Position numbers and translations under genes: made by a program. A stretch of 64,000 nucleotides of DNA from Spirochaetota bacterium (GTDB lineage Bacteria; Spirochaetota; UBA12135; COTS27; JAFLEE01), in NCBI GenBank assembly GCA_017302015.1, contig JAFLEE010000007.1, positions 39,907-103,906 of the forward strand. The letters are read 5' to 3'. Shown one piece after another: positions 26,079 to 35,041 of this stretch. The first letter of the stretch is position 1; the number at the start of each line of letters is the position of its first letter. The notes under the pieces were generated by a model. That model did no database searches, had not been told where the DNA came from, and worked only from the letters and a program-made list of their open reading frames with translations.

Positions 26079-27611
26079 ATGCCCCAGTCCCCCCTCCCTC
26101 CCGATCGTCTCGCCGACGCCGTCGCGTTCCTCGAATCCATCGCCGAAAACCGGGCGCTCCTGGCCAATTTGCCCGAGGCCGAGCGGGTGCGCCTGCTCAC
26201 CGCCGCCGGCCGGGTCTGCCGCCCCGACAATATCGACCGCCGACGCCTCCGAAACGCCCAACTCGCCCGCCGCGAGAAGGAGCGCATCCAGCGCGACGAG
26301 GCGGCCTTGAGCCAGACCGGCATCCGCGCCCTCCGTCGGGCGCCCGTCTTCACCACGCCCAATATCGGGGACCCTCCGCTCATCGAGGCCTCGGAACTCA
26401 CCGGCGACGTGGAGCCCCGGGAGGTCGTGGAACCCCAGAATTGCTACATCTGCAAGCGCAATTACCAGCAGATCCACCCCTTCTACGACCAACTCTGCCC
26501 CGAATGCGGCGATTTCAATTTCCGAAAACGCGGCGAGACGGCGAACCTCGAGGGGCGCGTGGCGCTCCTCACCGGCGGGCGGGTGAAGATCGGCTATCAG
26601 GCCGGCATCAAATTGCTTCGCTGCGGGGCGAGCCTCATCGTCACCACCCGCTTCCCCCGGGACTCCGCGGCCCGCTACGCCCGGGAGCCCGATTTCAAGG
26701 ATTGGGGCCATCGCCTCGAGATCTTCGGCCTCGACCTGCGCCACACCCCGAGCGTGGAGGCCTTCTGCCGCCACCTGATGGCCACCCGGGAGCGGCTGGA
26801 TTTCATCATCAGCAACGCCTGCCAGACCGTGCGCCGCCCCCCCGATTTCTACCGGCACATGATGGCCCTGGAGAACGGCAGCGACCACGCCCTCGCCCCC
26901 GAAGCGCGGAAGCTCCTCGGGGCCTACGAGGGCCTGCGCCGTTACGACATGCTCCCCGCGGGCGAGGGCGACGCCCCGGAGCGGCGCTTGGAACAGATCG
27001 CGGGCCTCGCCCGCAGCGCCGACCTCTCCCAGGTTCCGCTCCTGCCGGAGGACCACGCCCGGCGGGCCGAGCTCTTCCCCGAGGGCCGCCTCGACCAGGA
27101 CCTCCAGCAAGTCGACCTGCGGGAGAGGAACACCTGGCGCCTGCTGCTCTCCGAGGTCTCCGCCGTGGAACTCCTCGAGGTCCAACTCGTCAACGCCGTG
27201 GCGCCCTTCCTGCTCAATGCGCGGCTGAAGCCCCTCATGATGCGCACCCCCGGGCGCGAGAAGCACATCGTCAACGTCTCGGCGATGGAGGGGCAATTCT
27301 ACCGGCGCTTCAAGACCACGCGCCACCCCCACACCAATATGGCCAAGGCCGCCCTCAACATGATGACGCGCACCTCGGCCGCCGAGTACCAGGGCGACGG
27401 CATTCACATGAATAGCGTCGACACGGGTTGGGTCACCGACGAGGATCCGGCCGCCCTCGCCGAGCGCAAGACCCGCGAGCAGCGCTTCCACCCGCCCCTC
27501 GATATCGTCGACGGCGCCGCGCGCATCGTCGACCCGATCATCTCGGGCATCAACACCGGGAACCACGTCTGGGGGAAATTCCTCAAGGACTACAAAGAGA
27601 CGCCTTGGTGA
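26079..27611 (+). CDS. SDR-family oxidoreductase with inserted zinc-ribbon
   Basis: 510 residues. Residues ~1-110 are helical and charged. CYICKRNY ... LCPECGDF (about 124-147) is a four-cysteine zinc-binding element. A Rossmann SDR domain follows, with VALLTGGRVKIGYQAGIKLLRCGA as a nonstandard glycine-rich loop. At the usual catalytic YxxxK site the sequence is TNMAK (Thr419-Lys423), so the canonical Tyr is missing; Tyr408 with Lys412 (YRRFK) lies slightly upstream. The family (TRFPRDSAARY, SNACQTVRRPP) is widespread but uncharacterised to my knowledge. It is divergent from the carotenoid operon, 160 bp away. Confidence 0.75.
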   Translation: MPQSPLPPDRLADAVAFLESIAENRALLANLPEAERVRLLTAAGRVCRPDNIDRRRLRNAQLARREKERIQRDEAALSQTGIRALRRAPVFTTPNIGDPPLIEASELTGDVEPREVVEPQNCYICKRNYQQIHPFYDQLCPECGDFNFRKRGETANLEGRVALLTGGRVKIGYQAGIKLLRCGASLIVTTRFPRDSAARYAREPDFKDWGHRLEIFGLDLRHTPSVEAFCRHLMATRERLDFIISNACQTVRRPPDFYRHMMALENGSDHALAPEARKLLGAYEGLRRYDMLPAGEGDAPERRLEQIAGLARSADLSQVPLLPEDHARRAELFPEGRLDQDLQQVDLRERNTWRLLLSEVSAVELLEVQLVNAVAPFLLNARLKPLMMRTPGREKHIVNVSAMEGQFYRRFKTTRHPHTNMAKAALNMMTRTSAAEYQGDGIHMNSVDTGWVTDEDPAALAERKTREQRFHPPLDIVDGAARIVDPIISGINTGNHVWGKFLKDYKETPW

Positions 27612-27681
27612 GGGCGCGGGGCCGCTGACCCGCGATGGTATGATCCCCTAGGCTCGCCCGAGCGCGAGACACGGGAGCCCC

Positions 27682-27969
27682 ATGCGCCGAACCCTCCGCC
27701 CCCTGTTCTGGTCCTGCTACCTCATCGCCCTCGGCGGCGTGCTCATCGCCAACGCCAGTTTCGGCGCGAACCTGCCCGTCGTCCGCCTATTCCTGGGGAT
27801 CCTCGTGATCGGGTGGGGGGTGAGCGTTATTCTGGGCGGCTTCCCGCGCAAGGATTTCTCCCGGCGCCTCGGCGAAAAAATGGAGGCGAAGGCGGAGCGT
27901 TTCGAGGAAAAGATGGAACGCGCGGCCGAACGCCTCGAACGCAAGATGAAGCGCAAGGCGCGCCGTTGA
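27682..27969 (+). CDS. Small membrane protein with two TM segments and a basic coiled-coil tail
   Basis: 95 residues. Two hydrophobic segments (about 6-27 and 32-52) resemble the short TM repeat seen in LiaI/LiaF-type and DUF5668 proteins. The last ~35 residues are a highly charged amphipathic helix rich in Lys/Glu/Arg with heptad-like spacing (EKMEAKAERFEEKMERAAERL). Function unknown. Its TGA overlaps the TTG start of the next gene, suggesting translational coupling. Confidence 0.7.
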   Translation: MRRTLRPLFWSCYLIALGGVLIANASFGANLPVVRLFLGILVIGWGVSVILGGFPRKDFSRRLGEKMEAKAERFEEKMERAAERLERKMKRKARR

Positions 27970-28223
27970 CCCGAAAGGCCACGGTCCAGAAGCATTGCCC
28001 GAAATGCGGCGCGCCCTTCACCTGCGGCCACGCGGCGGGGGATTGCTGGTGCGCCGGGCCCGAGTTTAAGGTCGTCTCGAAGATCCCGGAAAGCTACCGA
28101 GACTGCTTGTGCCCGGCGTGCCTCAAGGCCTATTGCATGGACGAAGGGGCTGCCCGGCCGGAACGCACGGGCGAATCCACCCCGGTTTTCCCCCGACCGC
28201 CGCGCCCATCAACCCCAGAATAA
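27966..28223 (+). CDS. Cysteine-rich CWC family protein
   Basis: 85 residues starting with TTG in a TTGA overlap with the preceding stop. The pattern HCPKCGAPFTCG ... CWCAGPEF ... CLCPACLKAYC matches the small cysteine-rich CWC family, a probable zinc-binding protein of unknown function. The last ~25 residues are Pro/Arg rich and lie partly inside the 3' end of the converging permease gene (15-bp tail-to-tail overlap). Confidence 0.75.
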   Translation: MTRKATVQKHCPKCGAPFTCGHAAGDCWCAGPEFKVVSKIPESYRDCLCPACLKAYCMDEGAARPERTGESTPVFPRPPRPSTPE

Positions 28224-28967
28224 TTTAAGCGCCGCGACGAACGAGAGGCTTAAACTCACCACTTTAAAGACTTTCTGGGGCATGCGCTTGAGCAGGTAGA
28301 TCCCCAGGAAGGCGCCCCCGGCGATGAGGGGCAGATAGAGCGCGTTATAGGCCAGCGTGGGGGCGGTGATGAGCCCCAAATGCCACGAGAACGGCACCTT
28401 GAAGCAGTTGAGGATCAGGAAATACCAGGAGCCCGTTCCGATGAACTCTTCCTTGGGGAGGCCGATGGCCAGGAGGTAGATGACCATGATGGGCCCCGCG
28501 GCGTTGGCGAGCATGGTGGTGATGCCCGCCGCCAGGCCCATGAAGACGGTGAACGCCAGGTGGTGGGGGATGCCCTCGTCCCGGATCACGCCGAGTTCCT
28601 TGAGCACCGTGAAGGCGAGGAGCACGAGGATGATCACGCCGATGACGACGGCCACCTGGCGGTCGTCCATGCGGCCCATGAGCAGGTAGCCCATGACGAT
28701 GCCGGTCGCCGAGAAGGGCATGATGCGCAGCAGGTGCTTCCAGCGGGCGTGCCGGTGGTAATAGGAGACGGCGAACACGTCGGCCATGATGAGCATGGGG
28801 AGCACGATGCCGGTGGAGGCCTTCGCCGGGAAGACCCCCGCCATGAGGGGCGCCACGAGGATGCCGAGGCCGGGTACCCCGGTCTTGCTGAGGCCGATGA
28901 GCAGCGCGCTGAGGCCGCCGGCGAGCCATTGCCAAAGGGAATGTTCGAACATGGGTAAGGGTAGCAT
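28209..28967 (-). CDS. TauE/SafE-type membrane permease
   Basis: 252 residues with about eight membrane segments. The repeated family pattern is visible: LSALLIGLSKTGVPGLGILVAPLM near the start and FMGLAAGITTMLANAAGPIMVIYLL in the middle. The TauE/SafE family exports sulphite or organosulphonates; the substrate is not shown here. The ATG at 28967 is used, but the ATG at 28952 (MFEHSLWQW) fits the family start equally well and neither has a clear ribosome site. Confidence 0.82.
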   Translation of the reverse strand: MLPLPMFEHSLWQWLAGGLSALLIGLSKTGVPGLGILVAPLMAGVFPAKASTGIVLPMLIMADVFAVSYYHRHARWKHLLRIMPFSATGIVMGYLLMGRMDDRQVAVVIGVIILVLLAFTVLKELGVIRDEGIPHHLAFTVFMGLAAGITTMLANAAGPIMVIYLLAIGLPKEEFIGTGSWYFLILNCFKVPFSWHLGLITAPTLAYNALYLPLIAGGAFLGIYLLKRMPQKVFKVVSLSLSFVAALKLFWG

Positions 28968-29013
28968 CCGGTGGTTTACCGCGATAGACGCCCCCGGAAC
29001 GCCCCCCCATTCG

Positions 29014-29048
29014 TCGCCGCTTTGAGTTCCAGGGCGGCGATTCTTTTT
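29014..29048 (+). terminator. Terminator-like hairpin between the permease and GH5-like genes
   Basis: TCGCCGC (29014-29020) pairs with GCGGCGA (29034-29040), followed by TTCTTTTT. The orientation would stop plus-strand transcription, yet both neighbours are on the minus strand, so it may block antisense read-through. It is modest evidence only. Confidence 0.35.
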
Positions 29049-29145
29049 AACGTGGAACTCGGCCCGATAACCGCTTCTGTAGTTCCCGGGATGGCTGCGG
29101 CGTAGGGGCGAGTCCCGACTCAGCGGTGACCCGCTTTAAGGCCTA

Positions 29146-31125
29146 TCACCTCGGACCCCGCTTGAACCTGAGGATCGCGCCGGTATTGGGGCCCAATTCC
29201 ACATGGATCCCAACGCCCTCCCCTTTCACCGCCGCACTCGGGGGATAGGTTTCCCCGTGGGTCCATCCCGCGCTCACCTCGAGGCGGGCGCGGGTTTTTT
29301 CTGGGCGATTATTCACGACCAAGACCAGGCGCTCCCCCTCCCCCACGGGATGCTCGGTGAGGGTCAGAAGCGGATCCTCCTTCCCCATGATGCGGCCGGC
29401 CATCGCCTCCCGGGCGATGTGGCGGTAGATCTTCCAGGCATGGGAGCCCTGGGGCGACTGGAAGGCGGAGGGCACGTCCATCATGAGCCGCTCCAGGGGA
29501 AAGCCGAGGAGGAAGACGCGGCCCTTGCCGTAGGCGGCGCTGAAGAAATCGGGCCGTCCCGCGCCGTCCTGGGCGAGGGCCTGGGCGCCGAGACCGCGCA
29601 ATTCCGTGGTCATACGCGACGCAAGCGCGAGGTCGAAATCGCCTTCCGGCAGATGGAAGGTGTATTTGCCGCCGCGGGGGTCCGCGAAGCGCCCGTGCAC
29701 TTCCGCCGAAAAGACTTCCGCGAGGTGGTCCACATAGACTTCATCCATGGAGAGGTAGAGCGTCGCGCCTTCCTTCACGCGCCGGCGGAGTTCTTCCCAA
29801 TTCGCCGCGGAGAGGCCCGCTTTCCCGATGGCGGAGGGGATGAGATAAAGCGCAGCCTCTTTCAGTTTCTGCCGGCCTTCCTGGAAGGTGAGGTTGAGCC
29901 CCGCCTGCCGGGCGAGGATGAAGGCGCCGCTGGCGATCTTCAAATGGTCTTGTTGGGAATGGCCGACGAGGCAGACGGCCTCGGCCGGCGCTGGTGGAAG
30001 CGTCGGGAACGGGAGGGAATCGAGGTATTTCCGGAATGAAAGGAGTTCCCCCGCGGTCGCCCGCGGCTCGGACGCGGCGGAGAAGAGCCCGTGCTCCAGC
30101 CCCGCCATCTCCCAATCGTAGGGCGGGAGGCGGATCGTATCTTGGTCGAAGGCGCACCACCAGAGGAGCCCGCCCCCGTCGCTGGCCAGCAGGTTCCATA
30201 GGATGCCCCGCAGGTGCGAGGCGAGGGTTTCCAGGTCGGCGTTGGAGCCGCGCCACATGCCGGTTTCTTCCATGAAGCAGGGGCGGCCACCCACGTCCCC
30301 GAAGAGCCGGTTCTCCGCCACGGGCATGAGGACGGCCTTGAGGGTCGCGCTGGCGTCCGTGGCCGTGGATTTCCACATATGGTAGTAGTGGGAGGTGAGC
30401 ACGTCGCAATGCTCCGCCTGCGCCGCCACGGACCAATGGTGGTGGCCGGGGCTGGCCGATCCCTCGCGGCTGACGAGGGCATTGCCGTTCATCCCCGAAA
30501 TGATAGGCCGCGCGGGATCCTCCAGGCGCACGGCGTTGGCGATGGAAGCCATCCAATGGGAGGCGGCCGCCGGGCTCGGCGCTTTCCCCATGCAATTGCA
30601 TTCGTTCCCGAAATTCCAGGCCGCGATGGCCGGGTGCTTCGCCATGCGGCGCACGAAATAGCGCACGAAGCGCACTTCCCACACGAGGGCCTCGGGGTCG
30701 GTGATGGGGTTCATGCCCGCGAGGCCGGGGGGCATGAAGAGGCGATCGGTCATCTGCCCCGTGAGGAGGGCGACGATGAGCTTCTGCCCGTGCCGCTGGG
30801 CGAGATCGGCGAATTGCTCGAAACGCCCCATCATCGCTTCGCTCATCCCGGCGCGGCCGGCTTCGGTGTCGGGGAGTTCCTCCTCGCCGAGCCGGTATTC
30901 CTGGGGGGTGCCGTCGCCCTTATAGAGCCGGGTGATCGGTTGGAAATCGGGCCAGATCGGGAAGACGCGGAGCACCTGGGAGCCGTGGGCGGCGAGGGCC
31001 GCGAGATCCCCCTCCATCACATCCATCCGCCAATCCTTCCACATATCGGTGGCGGCGTGGGAGGCCCAATAATTGGCCCCGAGGCCGAAATGGCCGGACT
31101 GGGTGAAACGCGCATCGCAATTCAT
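29146..31125 (-). CDS. GH5-like clan-A glycoside hydrolase, cytoplasmic
   Basis: 659 residues, no signal peptide. The N-terminal TIM barrel has the clan GH-A pair: acid/base Glu in AAWNFGNECNC and nucleophile Glu in CFMEETGMW. A GWWCAFD-like WWCAFDQD follows, as in GH5/GH42-like enzymes. From about residue 390 there is a glutamine-amidotransferase-like domain (AVCLVGHSQQD) resembling the trimerisation domain of GH42-type enzymes, then a beta-domain. The substrate is unknown. An in-frame ATG at 31194 adds 23 residues without support. It lies 137 bp downstream of an AraC gene on the same strand. Confidence 0.72.
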   Translation of the reverse strand: MNCDARFTQSGHFGLGANYWASHAATDMWKDWRMDVMEGDLAALAAHGSQVLRVFPIWPDFQPITRLYKGDGTPQEYRLGEEELPDTEAGRAGMSEAMMGRFEQFADLAQRHGQKLIVALLTGQMTDRLFMPPGLAGMNPITDPEALVWEVRFVRYFVRRMAKHPAIAAWNFGNECNCMGKAPSPAAASHWMASIANAVRLEDPARPIISGMNGNALVSREGSASPGHHHWSVAAQAEHCDVLTSHYYHMWKSTATDASATLKAVLMPVAENRLFGDVGGRPCFMEETGMWRGSNADLETLASHLRGILWNLLASDGGGLLWWCAFDQDTIRLPPYDWEMAGLEHGLFSAASEPRATAGELLSFRKYLDSLPFPTLPPAPAEAVCLVGHSQQDHLKIASGAFILARQAGLNLTFQEGRQKLKEAALYLIPSAIGKAGLSAANWEELRRRVKEGATLYLSMDEVYVDHLAEVFSAEVHGRFADPRGGKYTFHLPEGDFDLALASRMTTELRGLGAQALAQDGAGRPDFFSAAYGKGRVFLLGFPLERLMMDVPSAFQSPQGSHAWKIYRHIAREAMAGRIMGKEDPLLTLTEHPVGEGERLVLVVNNRPEKTRARLEVSAGWTHGETYPPSAAVKGEGVGIHVELGPNTGAILRFKRGPR

Positions 31126-31262
31126 GGTGGGAATCCTGAAATGATTCAGGTCCACCCGAGGCGGGGAAGGAATGGAGCCCCGCGCAAAAGACATGTGAAT
31201 TAGCGCAAACCGAATTCAATCATTTTCTAGGGAAATCGGATTCTCCATGCTAAATGACGCAA

Positions 31263-32174
31263 TCATTTTCGCCTCACCGTGCGGGAAGGCGGGAAGCCCA
31301 TCACCCGCTTGAAGGTCGTGGAAAAATTGAATGGATCGGCATAACCCAATTTTTCCGCTACCGACTGAACGCTCTCCCCTGATTCCAGAAGCCGGGACGC
31401 GAGGCCGAGTTTTCGGGCGGTGAAGGCCTGCATGGGGCTCGACCCGAACGCCCTGCGGAAGCGGTATTCCAGGTTGCGCTTGCTCATGCCGAGTGCTTCG
31501 GCCATCGCCTCCACCTCGAGCTTGCCGTAGATCTTCGCGGCGAAATGGTCGAGCACGGCCCTCTGGAATGCATCGGCCTCCATGGCGGCGACGAACGCGG
31601 GGGAGAGGGCGTCGCGCGGGACTCCGCCGCAAAGTTCCCAGAAAAAGGCCTCCCCCAATTTTTCGGTGGCGAGGGGGCGATAGGCCCGCCCCGGCGCCAT
31701 GGAGAGCAGGAGCTCTGTGAGCGCGGAGGCGGGGGAGGCCGTGCCGATGGGCAATATGCGGGACTTCATGGGGCGATCGGGGCGCAGGATGCCGTGGGGC
31801 CAGATCTCGCCATCGATGCCCAAAAAATCGTAGAAGAGGAAGAGGAGTTCGCTTCCGACCTCGTATTCGTCCGCGTGGCGATCGGGGGGTTGGACGAAAA
31901 GCGCTTGTCCCGCCTCGACGGTGAGGTGTTCCCCGTTGAGCGTGCAGGCGTAGCGCCCCTTTCGAGGGAGGATGAGTTCGCCCCAGCGATGGAGGTGCTC
32001 GGGATAGCGGTAGGGCTCGACGCAGGAAATGAGGGTTAGGCGCGTCATCCTCACGGCGAGGGCCCCGAAGGGCCGCCCCATGTTGTCCGGGCCCACAAGC
32101 GCCTTGCGCACGAAGGGGGAAGGATTCGCCCCACGGACCGCCGCTTTCTCTGGGGGATTCGGCTTCGGGGTCAT
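31263..32174 (-). CDS. AraC family transcriptional regulator
   Basis: 303 residues. The N-terminal cupin (PEHLHRWGELILPRKGRYACTL, then GQALFVQPPDRHADEYEV) binds an effector. The C-terminal double helix-turn-helix has VEAMAEALGMSKRNLEYRFRRAFG and VQSVAEKLGYADPFNFSTTFKRVMGFPPS. It is divergent from the GH78 gene (145 bp between starts) and is followed on its own strand by the GH5-like gene, so it likely controls both. The start at 32174 is the first ATG consistent with the domain; the frame stays open to 32414. Confidence 0.88.
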   Translation of the reverse strand: MTPKPNPPEKAAVRGANPSPFVRKALVGPDNMGRPFGALAVRMTRLTLISCVEPYRYPEHLHRWGELILPRKGRYACTLNGEHLTVEAGQALFVQPPDRHADEYEVGSELLFLFYDFLGIDGEIWPHGILRPDRPMKSRILPIGTASPASALTELLLSMAPGRAYRPLATEKLGEAFFWELCGGVPRDALSPAFVAAMEADAFQRAVLDHFAAKIYGKLEVEAMAEALGMSKRNLEYRFRRAFGSSPMQAFTARKLGLASRLLESGESVQSVAEKLGYADPFNFSTTFKRVMGFPPSRTVRRK

Positions 32175-32277
32175 CGAAGGCACTTTAAACACGGGCGCCC
32201 GCGGCGTCAAGGCGCGCCGCCCCCGACGAATAAAGCTTGAAAAGTGACGGCAGGAGAGGCGCGATGGAATCCATCTG

Positions 32278-32292
32278 GCATATACTGTATGC
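32278..32292. promoter_or_regulatory. Dyad with embedded -10-like box upstream of GH78
   Basis: GCATA-TACTG-TATGC has 5-bp inverted arms; TATACT (32281-32286) inside it resembles a -10 box. No good -35 box lies 17 bases upstream, which would fit activator-dependent expression by the divergent AraC protein (inference). Confidence 0.35.
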
Positions 32293-32319
32293 TCGTTTTT
32301 TCCAAAGGGAGAGGTCCCC

Positions 32320-34974
32320 ATGCCGGTCCGCATCCAAAATCTACGCACCGATTTACGGCCCCACCCCCTCAATATCGTGGCGCCGCCCCCATTGCGCTGG
32401 GAACTCCTCGCCACCGGCGACGGGGCCCGCGGGGTGAAACAGGCGGCCTACCGGATCCTGGCCGCCGCTTCGGCCGACGCCCTCGGCGGCGGGCCCCACC
32501 TTTTCGATAGCGGCAAAGTTACCACCGATGAGAGCGCCGCCGTGTGGACGGCGCCCCTGCCCGCCCCGGGTTCCCGGATCTGGTGGAACGTCGAAGTCTT
32601 CCTGGAGGGCGGCGCCGTTCTAAAAGCCGAGTCGCCCGCATGCTTTGAAGTCGGCCTCCCCGACGAATCGGCCTGGGGGGCCCATTGGATCTCGGCGGAG
32701 GGGTCCGTTTCCCGGTCGAAGGCCGAGGCGCCCAAGCCCGCGCCCATGCTGCGGCGGGCCTTCCGGGTGGAGGGGAAAGTCTCCCGGGCGAGGCTGCACC
32801 TCTGCGGCCTCGGGTTCCATTTGGCGTCGCTCAACGGAAGGCCGGTGGGCGATTCCATGCTCGCACCGGCGTTCACGGCCTATGACCGCACGGCGCTCTA
32901 CGAGACCTTCGATGTGACCGGCCTCCTCGTCCCCGGGGAGAACGCGCTGGGCGTGGTGCTCGGCTCGGGCTGGTACGACCACCATATCGAGGATGTCTGG
33001 AATTTCTACGTCGCCTCCTGGCGCGATCGCCCCAAACTCCTCTGCCGCCTGGAGATCGAGATGGCGGACGGAACCCGTGAAGCCATCGTCAGCGGCCGCC
33101 AATGGAAGGCGACCCTCGCCGGCCCCATCGAGAGCGAAGCCCTTCGGGTCGGTTCAAACTATGACGCCCGACACGAGTTTTCCGGATGGGACGCGGGGGG
33201 CTTCGACGATCGAGCGTGGCACGGGGCGACCCTCGCCCGGCCGCCGGGGGGCGTGCTCAAGCCCTCCCGCCATGCCCCGGTGCGCCGCATCCGGGAACTC
33301 GCGCCCAGCGCCTGGCGGGAGACCATCGGCGGGGCCATCGTGTTCGATTTCCCCGAAACCACCTCCGGGTGGGCGAAACTTTCTGTCGAGGAAGAAGCGG
33401 GCACCACCGTGACGGCGACCTACGCCGAGGAACTCAACGCCTTCGGCCAGGTCGACCGCTCCCCCATCCAAAAATGCTCCCTCCACCCCGATTTCCAGGT
33501 GGACCGCTACACCTGCGCGGGCCGGGGCCAGGAAACGTGGGAACCCCGCTTCCAATACCACGGGTTCCGCCATGTGGAGCTGCGCGGGCTCTCGCGCACG
33601 AGACCCGAGGGGGCCGTGAAGGCGGTGGTCGTGCACAACGATTTCCCCGAGGTGGGATCCTTCGCCTGCTCCTCCCCGGTCCTCAATCGGGTGCAAGACG
33701 CCGTGCGGAGATCCCTCCTCACCAATTGGCACGGCCTGCCCACCGATTGCCCCCAGCGGGAAAAAAACGGCTGGACGGGCGACGCCCAACTCTCCTGCGA
33801 GGCCAATCTATTCAATTTCGATTCGGAGACCGCCTGGGAAAAATGGATCCACGACCTCCTCGACGCCCAGCGGCCCAGTGGCCAACTCCCGGGCATCGTG
33901 CCCACGGGCGGCTGGGGGTTCAATTGGGGAAGCGGCCCCGCCTGGGATAGCGCCCTCGTCCTCATCCCCTGGTATCTCTATCTCTACCGGGGGAATACCG
34001 CCATCTTGGAGCGCAGCTTCCCGGCGATCCTCAAGTACCTCGCCTATATGGCTTCCATGGCCGAAGACGGCGCGGTCGCCTTCGGCCTGGGCGATTGGCT
34101 CGACCCGCGCCGGGTCCATTGGACCCCGCGTTGCCCGGTCGCCGTCACGGACACGGCCTATTGGTTCTGCGACACCCGCCTCGCCTCGTCCATGGCGCGC
34201 GCGCTTGGTCACGATGGGGAGGCGGCGCGCCTCGAGCGATCGGCCCAGGCGATCCGCCAGGCGTGGAACCGGCATTTCGTGGATCCCTCCACGGGGATCG
34301 TTTCGGGGGATGTGCAGACCTCCTATGCGTGCGCCCTCTACCACGACCTCGTCGAGGGCGAAGTCCGGGAAAAAGTCGCCGCGCACCTGGTTCGCACGGT
34401 GGAAGAACGGGACGGCCATATCGATTGCGGCATCCTCGGCACCAAATGGATCCTCGAGGCCCTCGTCAAGATCGGCCGGGGCGATCTCGCCTACGCCATG
34501 GCCGCCAAGGAGAGCTTTCCCTCCTGGGGCTGGTTCCAGACCCAGGGCGCCACCACGCTTTGGGAGGATTGGAGCATCGGGTCCACTTCCCGCAACCACC
34601 ATATGTTCGGTTCCGTGGGAGACTTCTTCTATCGGCACCTCGCCGGCATCCAACCGGATCCCCGCCGCCCCGGCTTCCGGGAGTTCACCGTGGCCCCGGT
34701 GGTGCCCAAGGGGCTCGAAGCGGTGAGCGCCAAGCACCGCACGCCCCAGGGGGAGATCGCCGTGGAGTGGAAGGTCGAAGCGGGCCAGTGGCGCCTGGAT
34801 CTCTCGGTTCCAGCCAACACCCGATGCCGCCTCGTCACGCCCGCCGGAATCGGGGCCCTGCAGGAAGTACCCGCTTCGACGGGAAGTTCCGCCGCCCCCG
34901 TCGACCTATCGTCTGGCGGCGCCGACTTGGGTTCGGGAGTCTACCGGTTCCGCGGGACGACGAAGGCGGGGTAG
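32320..34974 (+). CDS. Alpha-L-rhamnosidase, GH78, cytoplasmic
   Basis: 884 residues with the multi-domain GH78 layout: N-terminal beta-domains to about residue 440, an (alpha/alpha)6 catalytic barrel ~450-800, and a C-terminal beta-domain. The general acid is Glu481 in DCPQREKNGWTGDA and the general base is Glu749 in TTLWEDW. The enzyme removes terminal alpha-L-rhamnose from glycans or glycosides. No signal peptide, so it should act on imported oligosaccharides. GGGAGAGG precedes the ATG. Neighbouring AraC and sugar enzymes support a catabolic role. Confidence 0.93.
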   Translation: MPVRIQNLRTDLRPHPLNIVAPPPLRWELLATGDGARGVKQAAYRILAAASADALGGGPHLFDSGKVTTDESAAVWTAPLPAPGSRIWWNVEVFLEGGAVLKAESPACFEVGLPDESAWGAHWISAEGSVSRSKAEAPKPAPMLRRAFRVEGKVSRARLHLCGLGFHLASLNGRPVGDSMLAPAFTAYDRTALYETFDVTGLLVPGENALGVVLGSGWYDHHIEDVWNFYVASWRDRPKLLCRLEIEMADGTREAIVSGRQWKATLAGPIESEALRVGSNYDARHEFSGWDAGGFDDRAWHGATLARPPGGVLKPSRHAPVRRIRELAPSAWRETIGGAIVFDFPETTSGWAKLSVEEEAGTTVTATYAEELNAFGQVDRSPIQKCSLHPDFQVDRYTCAGRGQETWEPRFQYHGFRHVELRGLSRTRPEGAVKAVVVHNDFPEVGSFACSSPVLNRVQDAVRRSLLTNWHGLPTDCPQREKNGWTGDAQLSCEANLFNFDSETAWEKWIHDLLDAQRPSGQLPGIVPTGGWGFNWGSGPAWDSALVLIPWYLYLYRGNTAILERSFPAILKYLAYMASMAEDGAVAFGLGDWLDPRRVHWTPRCPVAVTDTAYWFCDTRLASSMARALGHDGEAARLERSAQAIRQAWNRHFVDPSTGIVSGDVQTSYACALYHDLVEGEVREKVAAHLVRTVEERDGHIDCGILGTKWILEALVKIGRGDLAYAMAAKESFPSWGWFQTQGATTLWEDWSIGSTSRNHHMFGSVGDFFYRHLAGIQPDPRRPGFREFTVAPVVPKGLEAVSAKHRTPQGEIAVEWKVEAGQWRLDLSVPANTRCRLVTPAGIGALQEVPASTGSSAAPVDLSSGGADLGSGVYRFRGTTKAG

Positions 34975-35041
34975 CGGAAGTCGAGGGACGCCAAAGTTTC
35001 GGCGCCACCGAAGGAGCGCCGCCCGTGCCGGAAGCCCGGCC

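Noticed and set aside
25113..27566. 817-residue minus-strand frame spanning the SDR gene and part of the carotenoid oxidase
   Set aside because: It overlaps two genes with clear motifs in other frames, and its composition is that of a shadow.
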